Assembly: GCA_008690995.1 (NCBI GenBank)
Contig: VRMN01000001.1
Coordinates: forward strand, 4,278,001 to 4,342,000
Direction: 5' to 3'
DNA: 64,000 bases
Origin: Porphyridium purpureum
Lineage: Eukaryota > Rhodophyta > Bangiophyceae > Porphyridiales > Porphyridiaceae
Both the position numbers and the translations under genes were made by a program. Positions 19,705-29,375 of the stretch are shown here, piece by piece. The notes below the pieces were generated by a model. The model saw only the letters and a program-made list of their open reading frames with translations, was not told the DNA's origin and made no database searches. Numbering within the stretch: position 1 is the stretch's first letter; each line of letters opens with the position of its first letter.

Positions 19705-22365
19705 CTAAGAAGCCAACTTTGCGGCAGAGCCTAGAGCCGTACATACGAGGTGCCGGATTTCTTCGCGATCCAGTTTCGAGAGCTCAAGTTGCTCTCGCAA
19801 TTTATCGAATGCTTCAGCGGCAACAGCCGGAACCTGACCAGCGTCAGCCGCACCGCCTGGGGGCGTATTGCGCATCAGCATGAATCCGGGAGCCGACTTT
19901 TGTACCGCGGCCAGTGCGTGCGCGACCCCTTCTGCATCGTCTTTAAACACACAACTTGCAACAAGCGCGCGAGCCCCGGTCACGAGCCGAAAATATCTCT
20001 CCGGTTCCGAGGTGAATTCACGCAGCACAAGGCGACCAACTTCGGCTGCTTGAACGCATGCCTCCCACAGGTGCCTGCCCGCGGCCTCGGGAACCACAAA
20101 TTCACTTTCTGCAGACATGTCTACCGCACTAGTCGGCACGCCATCTTCCGTGTGGGACCCACTGAGTGCCGGCAGAATGAGCGCGCTCAAAAGCTGCTCA
20201 TCTAGCCGCACCGCAAAGCGGCGCCATAGACGCCCCACCAGCACAGCACTACCTAGATGGAGCCGCGCAACCTTTAGCGCCTGGCCCACGTATCGCACGC
20301 CCAATGCAACGGACGTATCGAGCACCACAAGGGCATTTGCGCGCAGCTGCGCCAGAAGCGTGTCGGAGTATTGCCCACCGCTCGAACTTACAGATTCTCC
20401 GCTGCGGCAACGCCAGATGTATTGCGACGCGTGTGCCAGCAGTACTCCGCCCATATGCTCCACTAGTGCGTCCAGGATAAGCTCTGAAATCGACTCAAGC
20501 TGCCAGATTTCAGAATCAAAAATTGTACCCGAGAGAAGCTCCAGCTGGTCCTGCGACGACAGCGACTGATCGTGCGACTCCTTGGCAAACACGTGTGCGT
20601 ACAGGCGCACGTAAGGTTCCTCCTCTCCTCGTTCACGCAGCGCCTGAGCCAGCGTGTAACTTATGCTGCAGCACCGCAACGCTTTGACAAACAGCGACGC
20701 ACCTACTGCACCTTTTGATGCAGGCTTGGTACCGGCGGAGGGAGGCGCAGACGAGTTCAGCAAGTCTTGCTTGCGAGCATAGATACTCGGATCAAGTTCC
20801 TCGGGTGCAAAATCGCTTGGAAGAGCTTGGCGGGCTTGCGCGTGTTGCTTTCGGCCTCTATAGCTATCCATTGCGAGAGCACCGGCTACATCTTTTCCAA
20901 CCGTTGACAGCTCATCGCACACCGCTTGCACAATAGCCAGCTCCACCTGGTTCACGACATCTACCTGGCTCTCAGGGCTCATGATGCGCCATACGGTCGT
21001 TGGAACGCGTGCTATCGTGCCAAACATTGTTTCCTCTTTGTGGGCGAGCTCGCAGCGCATCAGGTCCCCTGCCTGCTCCTCACCACCACCTCCTGCGCGC
21101 ACACCATTCTTGGCAATCAAGAGCAGTGTGGAATGGAAGTAGCTCACGGGTTCAAACATGGTTTCAAGTCGTTCCTGTGCCTCGGCCTCCGCGATACGAC
21201 AGAGGCACACGCTGTAGTAGTTCAAAAGCACCTTTTCGGAAGCCAGTGCGTTGACTGCAGAGTGCACAGTGGACGCCAGCCCACGCGACGTGTCGAGTTC
21301 CTCAGCCGCCTGGAAGGCAGCATACACTATTGCCTCAGCCAAGGGCACTTGCACATTGCACACCATCTTGAGCTGATTTTGAGCAGCACGGCCGTAGCCT
21401 GGGTTCTCTCCCGACTTGGGCGTGCCCGCGCTGCGCGCCACCGTCCGAACAACACCCCGCACAAATTGCCGCAACATCTCTTGTACGAGAATTTCGCTAA
21501 AGTTGACACTGGCGCTATACGTAGAATTTGGCTGTGCACTAGAGCATGCTTCAAGCACGCGCTGCAATTCGCCCCGCGCCAAAGCGCGCAACTCGTACGT
21601 AATTGAGCGGATCACACGCATAAATAATTGTGGTACGCTGCATGGATCCAAGTTTGCACCAGACTCAATCTGCAAGCGCGCACGACGCGACGCGAGACGT
21701 AGCGCGAGCCGCACGGGCCATGCGTCTTCTGGTTTAGGTTTAGATTGGCCGACTGTGGATCGGGCGTCCGAGTTTGGACCTTCGACTTGCTGCTGCAAAG
21801 AGTACAACTCCCTGGCGAGATCAACTAGCGCTGAGCCCTGAGCGCCGCGCGCGCGCGCGCTCCGCCTCGTCAGTGCGTGGTCCTCTTGAGGTTTCTGCGG
21901 CTGGGCGCGAATGGGCCAGCCTGCCCGCCGCAGCTCGAACACAAAAGCACTCTGCAGCGCCAGCCGATACTGCTCCTGTGCAGTGCGTATGGCGTCGCGC
22001 GCTTGTTTTTGTGCATCCAAGTGTGATCGGCATGCCTCGTATTGCCCAACGAGCCCCCTGCCCTTTTCCGCAACGCATGCGCTAACGTGCTGCGCGTCAA
22101 GTTGGGCGCGCCGCGCCGTGTCCTGTGCATCCGCGGCTCTCTGATCTACGCGCGCACGCTCCACCTCGAGCTCTCTGCGCGCGGCGCGCAGAGTCTCGGC
22201 AAGCTCTGGCACCAGATCGCGCAGCTGTGTGGACGACTGTACGTTTTCCACCAGAAACTCGCGCGCGCGTTGCGCCACCGCCGCGCGGGAATCTGCAGAC
22301 AAATGTCCCGCGCCATCTGCCATGCCAAGCAGCGCGTCTACCAGCTCGGTCGACGAAGAATACAT
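19705..22365 (-). CDS. large helical protein with N-terminal coiled coil, unknown
   Basis: 886 residues from the first ATG (MYSSSTELVDALL). Residues about 50-140 are a likely coiled coil, rich in Glu, Arg and Ala with heptad spacing (LAETLRAARRELEVERARVDQ). The rest is mostly helical, with conserved-looking hydrophobic blocks such as VPTTVWRIMSPESQVDVVNQVELAIVQ split by polar loops. There is no signal peptide or membrane segment. The layout of a coiled coil followed by a long helical-rod region resembles vesicle-tethering subunits, but I could not match a family, so no function is claimed. Single exon. Confidence 0.65.
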   Translation of the reverse strand: MYSSSTELVDALLGMADGAGHLSADSRAAVAQRAREFLVENVQSSTQLRDLVPELAETLRAARRELEVERARVDQRAADAQDTARRAQLDAQHVSACVAEKGRGLVGQYEACRSHLDAQKQARDAIRTAQEQYRLALQSAFVFELRRAGWPIRAQPQKPQEDHALTRRSARARGAQGSALVDLARELYSLQQQVEGPNSDARSTVGQSKPKPEDAWPVRLALRLASRRARLQIESGANLDPCSVPQLFMRVIRSITYELRALARGELQRVLEACSSAQPNSTYSASVNFSEILVQEMLRQFVRGVVRTVARSAGTPKSGENPGYGRAAQNQLKMVCNVQVPLAEAIVYAAFQAAEELDTSRGLASTVHSAVNALASEKVLLNYYSVCLCRIAEAEAQERLETMFEPVSYFHSTLLLIAKNGVRAGGGGEEQAGDLMRCELAHKEETMFGTIARVPTTVWRIMSPESQVDVVNQVELAIVQAVCDELSTVGKDVAGALAMDSYRGRKQHAQARQALPSDFAPEELDPSIYARKQDLLNSSAPPSAGTKPASKGAVGASLFVKALRCCSISYTLAQALRERGEEEPYVRLYAHVFAKESHDQSLSSQDQLELLSGTIFDSEIWQLESISELILDALVEHMGGVLLAHASQYIWRCRSGESVSSSGGQYSDTLLAQLRANALVVLDTSVALGVRYVGQALKVARLHLGSAVLVGRLWRRFAVRLDEQLLSALILPALSGSHTEDGVPTSAVDMSAESEFVVPEAAGRHLWEACVQAAEVGRLVLREFTSEPERYFRLVTGARALVASCVFKDDAEGVAHALAAVQKSAPGFMLMRNTPPGGAADAGQVPAVAAEAFDKLREQLELSKLDREEIRHLVCTALGSAAKLAS

Positions 22366-23453
22366 TTTGTCAGCGCTCGCGCTCACGCTCGCGTTCACAA
22401 GCCCTCAATCGTGCCCCTCACGTACAAGGTGCTGCTGCGCCGCACTTCACGCACTGGCGCATTCCCGCATACGTGCGGTACTGTGCGAGAGGTACTGTGG
22501 TGATTTACTTCCAAACGAACGGCGTGTTTTCGCGCGAACAGAACAGGACGGACTGGTGCTTCGCTTCGTTTGGTTTTTTGAGCTCGCGACATCGCGCATG
22601 GCGCGGCCGGGTGCTCTGCAAGCTTTGTGGACGACAGATTTCCATCGAAAATGGTCATGGCTGTCACCGTGTGCGTGCTTGGTCTCATCGTGGTCCAGTA
22701 CCAGCGGCTCCAAGAAAGGGCGACGGACTGCCAAGCAGCCGCGCACAAGGACTTTGCGCTTTCGACCAGCCTGAGATGCAGGAATTGATACTGCTTATTT
22801 GCTGCTTTCTTCATATTTGTGAGCATGACGGCACCTCGGAAGGCGCAGAGTGCTTGTTTCACGGATATCTGGCTTGCCACCGTAGTAACGTGACCAAGGT
22901 ATGTAAGCAATGAGTTCGGCCTCCCGTCGCTCGAAAAGGAAAAGCGCGTCTTCGTGCGCTTCTCTCCCTGAAGCAGACCTTGAGCTCAAAAACGTCTTCA
23001 AAAAAGAGGAATTTTGGGGGTTTCTGCAGGCTTCCCGTGGCATGGGTAAATTCATTCACCGCATGGATAGCAGCAGCCACGTGGCTCAACTCCAAAGGTC
23101 GTAGATGTCCGTGCCTTTACTCAATCCTACGCGCACACAGATCTTTCATGTTATGCATTATTTTGGAGACAGACATGAGATTCATCTCTCTCAACGTTTT
23201 CCTGTTCTAGTGCAACATGCATAATCTCAGCCGGCCGTGAGGCCAAGGCTCCATTCTTGTGTTCAAAATGACGTGCTTGCGTGTCAAGACTCCTACAGAA
23301 TAGTACTCCTGCTGTCCATGTCGCGATCATGTATTACCCCCGCGATGACGTAATCGTCGGGTGTGTTTGCGATGTCCCCAAATCACGTCCGGACGTCGAC
23401 GTGCCACAACTATACGTAAACACGAAGCTTTCAGAACGCAATCCAAGCTATAT
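22366..23453. other. region with candidate small genes, unresolved
   Basis: Between the coiled-coil gene and FAHD1. Two GGTACTGT motifs (22478, 22491) stand near the divergent start. On the plus strand an ATG at 22651 opens a 45-codon frame with a membrane-like helix (VMAVTVCVLGLIVVQYQRL). A second frame, 22910-23104 (64 codons), is amphipathic and protein-like (LELKNVFKKEEFWGFLQ). A strong donor-like sequence AAGGTATGTAAG sits at 22896-22907. The two may be exons of one gene, but I could not find a junction that keeps the frame. About 23105-23453 shows nothing. Confidence 0.3.
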
Positions 23454-24194
23454 CTAAGTTGCCATTGAGGACCGATATTCATCCCATGCAGAAGATTCCC
23501 CGTCCTGAACGTCAAACGTGATGCTACAATGATTGGTGATACCGGCCTCGACCACGTCGCCAGGCAGCATGTAGGCAACACCGCTGGGCGTGCCGGTAAG
23601 TATAATGTCACCACTCTCCAGCGTCATACGTGAAGATACGTAAGAAATAAGCTCTGGTACCGTCCAAACCATCGATAAGGTCGAGTCGCGCTGGCGCTCC
23701 TGGCCATTTACCTTGAGGTACAACTCGACACCCTTTTCAAGCAGCACGTCATCGGGTAGTTTCTGGCGCGGAATAAGATCAGAAATCGGGCAAAAGGTAT
23801 CGCATGACTTACTAACTGTCCAGGGATGTCCCTTTTCCTTGGCGACGTTCTGTACATTCCGCGCAGTCACGTCAATCGCACACACGTACCCGACGACGGC
23901 ATCCATGGCTTTGGCCACACTCACATTCCGCACCGCGTTCTCGCCGATCACAACGCCCAGCTCGACTTCATGCTGAATCTCAAACCCACGCGGACGCACA
24001 ATTGGTCCTGGCGGAAGCACGTACGACGACGTGGGCTTGAGGAAAATGAGCGGATCGCTGGTCCTTGCCGCGTCGGCCGAAGCGTTCATTTCTGCTGCGT
24101 GCGCCACATAATTCCTCCCTACCGCCACAATTTTCTTGCCCACGCGCTGCACCAGCATGTTTCGCAAAGTCGACGCAGCCGCTGCCACCGCCAT
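23454..24194 (-). CDS. FAHD1: FAHD1-like acylpyruvase / oxaloacetate decarboxylase
   Basis: 246 residues from the ATG at 24194. After a short N-terminus that may target mitochondria comes the fumarylacetoacetate-hydrolase fold: KIVAVGRNYVAHAAEM, FLKPTSSYV, and the metal-binding block HEVELGVVIGENA (the two Glu plus the later Asp of AIDVTARN). Near the end is SGDIILTGTPSGVAYM-PGDVVEAGI. FAHD1 enzymes cleave acylpyruvates and decarboxylate oxaloacetate in mitochondria. The length and motifs fit FAHD1 rather than the two-domain FAH of tyrosine breakdown. The open frame continues upstream without an ATG until a GTG at 24269. An internal Met (24158) is a less likely start. Confidence 0.9.
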   Translation of the reverse strand: MAVAAAASTLRNMLVQRVGKKIVAVGRNYVAHAAEMNASADAARTSDPLIFLKPTSSYVLPPGPIVRPRGFEIQHEVELGVVIGENAVRNVSVAKAMDAVVGYVCAIDVTARNVQNVAKEKGHPWTVSKSCDTFCPISDLIPRQKLPDDVLLEKGVELYLKVNGQERQRDSTLSMVWTVPELISYVSSRMTLESGDIILTGTPSGVAYMLPGDVVEAGITNHCSITFDVQDGESSAWDEYRSSMAT

Positions 24195-24324
24195 ACCTTC
24201 TCCTACACACACAAAATCTCTCGCTGTCCTCCCTCTCGGCAACTTCCTGGGGACAATCCAGCGTAGCACCAGGCAGGTCCGCTTGGCGCCGTGTTGTGCA
24301 GCGTGTGAATGCGAGGCTCACTAC

Positions 24325-24356
24325 ACTGTACCTTTAGAAATCAGCCAAACTGTACC
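24325..24356. promoter_or_regulatory. paired ACTGTACC motifs
   Basis: Two perfect ACTGTACC octamers, 24325-24332 and 24349-24356, 24 bp apart. They lie between the FAHD1 start (24194, minus) and the ATG at 24374 (plus). Confidence 0.6.
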
Positions 24357-24373
24357 TCGAAGGAGGCGTAAGA

Positions 24374-24823
24374 TGCCAGCCCCTGGTGCTGTAGGTCCGA
24401 AGGTGGTGCCACGCGACAGACTCAACGATGAGCAGTACGTTGATGGAGTCGCGTGGACGCGTGGACTCTGTCCAATGTTTGCCTAGACCGTCTTCGGTAA
24501 TCTCTGCTCCCCCCTTTCCTGGATTGGTTCAATGTCCATTCAAAATGGGCAGTGACGCAATGAGATTCGGCCCACACGGTAGCGTACGCTGCGTTGCACG
24601 TCCTGCAAGGCGTGGCCTCAACTGACCTTCCCTCCAGTGTTGATGTTCTCTCTGTCTGCAGATGCCGTTGGGAAAATCCGCGGAGAAAGGAAAGCAGCCA
24701 TCACCAATTTGTTTGCGTTTGAGTGCTGTCGACCACGTCCGACAGCCACTAAGCCAAGCAGACAAAACTGCCGCCAGCGAGCACCATGCAGTCGATGATT
24801 TCAACTTCACCCACTTCAAGTAA
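24374..24823 (+). CDS. possible small spliced gene
   Basis: A 37-codon frame starts at the ATG at 24374, right after the paired ACTGTACC motifs. About 290 bp on, a good acceptor (pyrimidine-rich, ending gtctgcag at 24661) precedes a 53-codon frame, 24662-24823. That frame reads MPLGKSAEKGKQPSP and ends DDFNFTHFK. Donor candidates exist in between (for example gtacgt near 24435 and gtaatc near 24498), but the junction is not resolved. The downstream frame itself begins with ATG and could stand alone. Its stop overlaps the stop of the minus-strand gene at 24816 by a few bases. I do not recognise the product. Confidence 0.35.
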
Positions 24824-25337
24824 GAACTGCAAATTTGCTCCCTCCATGTCTGTCATATAAGCTCAGGCGTCCCGGGCTATTCAGACTCGGCAGAAAAGTG
24901 AAAACGGTCAGGTCTCTTTCCTTGCATCTTAATCGCAATGAAATCTTTCTTGAGTGGTCCTCTACCCGGTCTCCTTCGTCGCTCTGCGGCGCCAGGTCCT
25001 GGAGCACCGCACACACCTCGTCTCGCGAGGCCCCAAACACCTCCATTGCCATTTTGACCCCACTCATCTCGTCTCCGATGCGCAGCGCGCCAATATTTTG
25101 CGCCAGTGCTTTTTGAAAGCCTGCGTCGTTGGCATCAATGCGCTCCTGCCTGCACTCGAAAACATATTCAAAGCTCTCTCGCGAACCGTTCTCGCCTGTT
25201 CTTTGCGAGCTAATATGCATGCACGAACGTTCTTGCTCTGGATAAAAGTGTGCCTCAAAAATCACTCCGAGTACCCATTGGTCGGCTTCGTCGTACGACA
25301 TCACTCTTGCGCACCTTGCGAGTGCACCTTGCTTCAT
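24816..25337 (-). CDS. unknown 173-residue protein
   Basis: A frame from an ATG at 25337, with a second ATG 12 codons on (MSYDEADQWVLG) that may be the true start. The composition is protein-like: mixed helices and strands (WVLGVIFEAHFYPEQE, FEYVFECRQERIDAND, KMAMEVFGASRDEVCAVLQDL), then a strand-rich end (KISLRLRCKERDLTVFTFLP). There is no membrane segment, signal or motif I know. The 3' end overlaps the possible plus-strand gene by about 8 bp. Moderately sure it is real, with no functional claim. Confidence 0.5.
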   Translation of the reverse strand: MKQGALARCARVMSYDEADQWVLGVIFEAHFYPEQERSCMHISSQRTGENGSRESFEYVFECRQERIDANDAGFQKALAQNIGALRIGDEMSGVKMAMEVFGASRDEVCAVLQDLAPQSDEGDRVEDHSRKISLRLRCKERDLTVFTFLPSLNSPGRLSLYDRHGGSKFAVLT

Positions 25338-26253
25338 CTTCCCTGCGACAGCTGAGTCCTACTGACACATGGTCGCAATCTACATACTGCCTGCGGCAAC
25401 GCCCAGTCACCATTTATGATACCGACTACACGGCCAGCCATGCCCAGCTTCAATCTTCAATGCAGCTTACCCGGGCGCGACTCGGGCTTGTCCACATGAG
25501 CTTTCCGAGATGGTCTCTATCGATCCAGCAAACCCGAAGCATTGACTTTCCATGTGCAAGCTGCCATCTTCTGAATCTGTCCGGACAAGCCGCCAAGAAT
25601 ACGAGACCATGCTGTTTCGGAAACATATACTTTGTATGTTTCAGACGCTCGAAGGACCTCAATTTACCGTGCCTCATCACACACATTCTGTGCGGCATTG
25701 CTCTTCGCACGCGAAACAACATTCCCATTTTGATATTTTCTCTGCACGTGATGAGTCAGATCGCCGGCGACGTCAACATGGGCTTGGTGGAATTTGTAGT
25801 CTGTTCATACGCTGAAAGTCTGCCGAAGCGGCATTGCACGTGCCGGCCGTCGTCTGCATTCTACAGTATCTGCAGCATTTCTGCGTCTGCTCCCCGAATC
25901 GGTGGATTGTAGTCGAGGATCGATTGCAAGGACAATCTCGCCACATCTGGGTGACCGTATGTCCCTGCAACCGCACAACCGCACAACCGCACATACGTAC
26001 GGGTGCAAGCCTATTTCCGCGCGGGACTGTACCCGCCTTTTCCTGACAGATTCCAAACACTCGCGCACTGTACCTCGGCGCTGGGTGCATGCCAATCGGT
26101 GCGTCGCGTTTCGGTTCCCTCTGCAAGCGGATGACGTCACGGCATGCCGGAAACGAAACACGGCGCGGGTGCTCGCAGCCAGGTGCACACCGGTGGGTGA
26201 GTGTGCGTGATTGCATGGCGCTGAGAGATGACCGCACTCCCTCGCTCGCGCCT
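25338..26253. other. intergenic stretch, upstream region of a TATA gene
   Basis: Several overlapping frames on both strands, none convincing. It contains a short CGCACAACCG direct repeat near 25974-25995 and two ACTGTACC octamers (26026, 26067). The second half is probably promoter DNA for the gene at 26359. Confidence 0.35.
26026..26074. promoter_or_regulatory. paired ACTGTACC motifs
   Basis: Perfect octamers at 26026-26033 and 26067-26074, 41 bp apart, about 180-230 bp upstream of a TATA box (26254). Confidence 0.55.
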
Positions 26254-26261
26254 TATAAAAT
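26254..26261 (+). promoter_or_regulatory. TATA box (TATAAAAT)
   Basis: A consensus TATA box 98-105 bp before the ATG at 26359, in GC-rich surroundings. Confidence 0.5.
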
Positions 26262-26358
26262 CGGAGACGTGCGTGCGCCCAGGGCCAGGCTCAAAGCCAG
26301 CGGCACGAAACGAGTGCAGCAAGACTGGCAGCAGAGGAGAGAAGCAGACGGCATAGAG

Positions 26359-26721
26359 ATGAGAATATCAGCAATGCATTGTAAGATGCTTTCACAGACA
26401 ATATCAGGCGCGCAGCCAGTCGCGCGCTCAATCAGAAACGGAGAAGGAAAAACGTTTGGAAGAGGTCGGAGCGATGCAGTCGACAACGAGATCCGCTTCA
26501 AGGTGCTCGACCTTGCGACGCCCAAGCCGTCCATAAGACTGCCAAAATTCCAGCCATCCCTGCCCGCCATTCCGGAAGACGTCGATGAGGAGAAGAGCTG
26601 CGTGGCGATGGACCTTTGGCCTGAATCCCGCTCGCTCTCCAAGTCGCTCGAGCCGGATAGCTCTGCGTCATTCGTGGATGATCCTGCCTCGTGGCTGCTG
26701 CCGGGTGAGGCTCTACTGTAA
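26359..26721 (+). CDS. small protein of unknown function (120 residues)
   Basis: It starts at the first ATG after a TATA box (MRISAMHCKMLSQ). The middle is basic (RNGEGKTFGRGRSD). The second half is acidic and Ser/Pro-rich: KVLDLATPKPSIRLPKF, IPEDVDEEKSCVAMDLWPES and a terminal DDPASWLLPGEALL. Short acidic/hydrophobic patches of this kind are common in intrinsically disordered regulators, but I recognise no family. There is no signal peptide or membrane segment. The frame is open upstream of the ATG too, so the start rests on the TATA position. Confidence 0.45.
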   Translation: MRISAMHCKMLSQTISGAQPVARSIRNGEGKTFGRGRSDAVDNEIRFKVLDLATPKPSIRLPKFQPSLPAIPEDVDEEKSCVAMDLWPESRSLSKSLEPDSSASFVDDPASWLLPGEALL

Positions 26722-27204
26722 CAAAGAACTGAACATTTTAGATTTGTAAACGTGTATTATGCATGCTAGACGCAGGGGCAACTGCTAATTAGTGGAGTAC
26801 GATGGACGTGTTCGCGTACTCAGGAAGCGGACGGCGAGCACCTTTGGGCAAAAGTCTGTTTCAAGCCTATCCCTGCGGTATGGTCGCGGCTGCAAGGTCG
26901 ACCTTGTCTGGGCACACAAAAATGCCGGCTTCCGATGCTGTGGAGCTGTGGAGCATGTGCAAGGCCAAGGCGGCGAGCCGCTAGAAGGGCGCTGAAAAGC
27001 TTTAAATAGGATCAGCACCTCCGCTGGAACGCGTGCAGGCACGGATCGATAAGCTTCTTCGCTCATCCAAGCTTCAGAAATGGATCATTGATGCGCGGGA
27101 AATGCACACGCGGCAGATTTTTGTCCGACGCCTGTGCGCACCCGATGTTTCAGGGGACACAATTCAGCATGGCCTCTCGTCGTCACACGCTGCACACAAC
27201 CATC

Positions 27205-27237
27205 GCTGTACCTTGATAAGTGTACACAGAGTACAGT
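27205..27237. promoter_or_regulatory. GTAC-core motifs upstream of the kinase
   Basis: GCTGTACC (27205-27212), TGTACAC (27221) and AGTACAGT (27230-27237) within 33 bp, about 380-410 bp before the kinase ATG. Confidence 0.5.
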
Positions 27238-27468
27238 CGTCCTAAATTTATACGCACGCCGCACACTGTGATGGACGAAGAGGCGTCAGCAGAGGAGGCT
27301 GAAAGTCAAACGAGCGTTCTAATAAAGCAAGGCCGTTTTGATAGCGAGCTGAATATAGAATGCGAACCCTAGCGTGCTGCGGAGCCGAGAGGGGCGGTGT
27401 GGAGATGTCGGTTGTGGGGGTGGGGGAGAGAGACTGAGGGAGAGAGAAGCGCGGACAGACTGGTTGGT

Positions 27469-27483
27469 GGGTGGGTGGGTGGG
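27469..27483 (+). other. potential G-quadruplex (GGGT repeat)
   Basis: Four GGG runs separated by single T residues, the most favourable arrangement for a parallel G-quadruplex. It lies in the probable 5' leader or promoter of the kinase, with more G runs just upstream (about 27413-27427). Confidence 0.6.
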
Positions 27484-27614
27484 TGACGCAGCTCGGCGGT
27501 CAGAGGGAGACAAGGGAAAGGCGTGAGGCTGAGCAGTGCCTCGTGGTGGGGCTGGTGGAGCGGGATCGTCGGAGGGGTGGTCGGTGGTTGGAGAGCGAGG
27601 AAGCCGAGTGCAAC

Positions 27615-29375
27615 ATGAGGTACACGGAGTTGCAGGTGTTCCCGGACTCCGCGCATGTGGCGGTGACGGCGTTCGTTCGGTCGGCGACATCGGGGATCAC
27701 AGGCGCGAAGAAGGAGGTTGGGCTCTTAGGGAGAATCTCGATGAAGAGTCTGGGTATTGGCAGCCGCGAGTCGTCGAAGCACTCAATGAAAGGTTCCATG
27801 TCGTCCAAGCGATTGAGTGGAGAAGAGAAGCAACAGCTCGAGAGGCAGCGTTCATCTCAGGGACCGTCGATGGCCTCAGGTGCGCACGCAGGCGAGATTC
27901 CGGCCGGGCTACCGTCAGACCTCCCAGAGCGTTACATGGTGATCAATATGCCCGAAGGGACGCTGGCCATGTTCAAGTCGGTCGTGGCCAGAAAGGCGTC
28001 GTGGGAAACCAAGCTGACGAAAGTGACGGTTACATCGTGCCACAAGGAAACACGAACCATTGCGCTGAGCGTCGATGATCAGGAGACACTTGAACTCGTG
28101 CTGGGGTCACACGAGCTCTGGTGGAAGTGGTGCATGGTATTGAAGCAGGCTACGGTTCTTGCCCGGCAATTGGAAGCACTGAAGGGTGCGCCTGCAGAGG
28201 AGGAAGAAGTTGACATTGTACAGGAGGTGCTAGATGCGGAAGAGGCGCTTGAGAACGGGCCAAAGGGAGAGTGGTTGTCGAACAATCCCGGCCAAGAACC
28301 GGTCCCGCTGGGGGAGCAAAAGGCATCGCTGATGCTCAAGCTCGAGCTTTTTTATGACATTCACGAAGAAATCGGCGAGGGCACTTTTGGCAAGGTGTTT
28401 CGTGGGTCAGACGCGTTTTTGGGCGAAGACGTCGCGATCAAGCACATGAAATGCAAGGGAGGGGAAGAGGAATATCTGCGCCAGGAAATGCAAATCATCC
28501 GCGACTTACCTGCGCATCCTAACGTGCTGACTCCATATGACATTTTTAAGGTCTCTATGAGCGAGTATTATGTGGTGATGGAACTGATGCCCCACGGCGA
28601 TCTGTTCGACGTGCTGGAGGGCGAGGAGAAAGTGACAGAAGGGCGGGCAGCATACATTATCAAGTGCGTGCTCGCTGCAGTGGGTCATCTGCATAAGCAC
28701 CGCGTGCTGCATCGCGACCTCAAAGTGGATAACATTTTCCTCAAGTACACCACCAAGGAGCACAAGTGGCCGCCGCTTATTAAGGTGGGCGACTTTTCAT
28801 TTGCCGCGAAGTTGGCCAAGGGCGTGGATATGGTCAGCGAGCAGTCTTTCGTGGGCACACTGCTGTATCTTGCGCCAGAGTCGATAAAGCATAAGGACTA
28901 TGGCTACCCGGTGGACATGTGGGCCGTGGGAATCATCCTGTTCATGCTCATGTCGGGTAAATTTCCGTTCTGGGGCGAGGATGATAAAGATTACCTTCGT
29001 GCGGTCGTGCAAGAGCCTCTTGAATTTGCAGCTGGTGACTGGGACACTGCATCGCATGAGTTGAAGCAGCTCGTTTCGAAGCTGCTGCTGAAGAACCCGG
29101 CAGACCGAATAAGACTGGAAGACGCGCGTCGGTCGGCCTGGTTTTCTATTGCCATGTCCGAAGAACCGACGTCTGTCGTGCTCGCGCCGCCCACGATGGA
29201 GGACGCTCCCGTAAAGGGTGCTGCACCGTCGACAGCCACGGCTGCGGTTACGGCAGCTGCTAATAAGAGCAAACCACCAAAGAACAAAGCGCAGCGCGCC
29301 AAACCGATGAGCCGAATGCGCAGGAGCTTTGAAAGATTCATACCCGGTGGCGAGGCCGTCGAAAAGGCAACGTAA
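27615..29375 (+). CDS. CAMK-type protein kinase with N-terminal PH-like region
   Basis: 586 residues from the first ATG in frame. Residues about 1-185 include two strand-rich blocks (4-30 and 105-185, ending in the helix HELWWKWCMVLKQA), which look like a split PH domain. The kinase domain (about 247-555) has the glycine loop GEGTFGKV, VAIK with Lys276, HRDLKVDN with Asp368, DFS in place of DFG at 393-395, GTLLYLAPE and DMWAVGIILFMLMSGKFPFWG. The catalytic residues are present, so it should be active. The overall type is calmodulin-dependent/CAMK, but no EF hands are seen. The Ala/Lys-rich tail is basic. The substrate is unknown. It is convergent with the antizyme gene. Confidence 0.85.
   Translation: MRYTELQVFPDSAHVAVTAFVRSATSGITGAKKEVGLLGRISMKSLGIGSRESSKHSMKGSMSSKRLSGEEKQQLERQRSSQGPSMASGAHAGEIPAGLPSDLPERYMVINMPEGTLAMFKSVVARKASWETKLTKVTVTSCHKETRTIALSVDDQETLELVLGSHELWWKWCMVLKQATVLARQLEALKGAPAEEEEVDIVQEVLDAEEALENGPKGEWLSNNPGQEPVPLGEQKASLMLKLELFYDIHEEIGEGTFGKVFRGSDAFLGEDVAIKHMKCKGGEEEYLRQEMQIIRDLPAHPNVLTPYDIFKVSMSEYYVVMELMPHGDLFDVLEGEEKVTEGRAAYIIKCVLAAVGHLHKHRVLHRDLKVDNIFLKYTTKEHKWPPLIKVGDFSFAAKLAKGVDMVSEQSFVGTLLYLAPESIKHKDYGYPVDMWAVGIILFMLMSGKFPFWGEDDKDYLRAVVQEPLEFAAGDWDTASHELKQLVSKLLLKNPADRIRLEDARRSAWFSIAMSEEPTSVVLAPPTMEDAPVKGAAPSTATAAVTAAANKSKPPKNKAQRAKPMSRMRRSFERFIPGGEAVEKAT

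Larger units (their letters stand above)
26722..27614. other. intergenic region upstream of the kinase, possible small exons
   Basis: An ATG at 26802 opens a 60-codon frame (MDVFAYSGSGRRAPLGKS). An acceptor-like site (cgtgcag, about 27041) precedes a protein-like frame with KLLRSSKLQKWIIDAREMH. The two could belong to one spliced gene, but the frames do not join cleanly. The rest is promoter DNA for the kinase and carries GTAC motifs and a G-rich tract. Confidence 0.3.

Noticed and set aside
24730-24770. tRNA A-box-like TGGCTTAGTGG on the minus strand
   Set aside because: No B box or cloverleaf partner nearby, and it falls in a likely coding exon on the plus strand.
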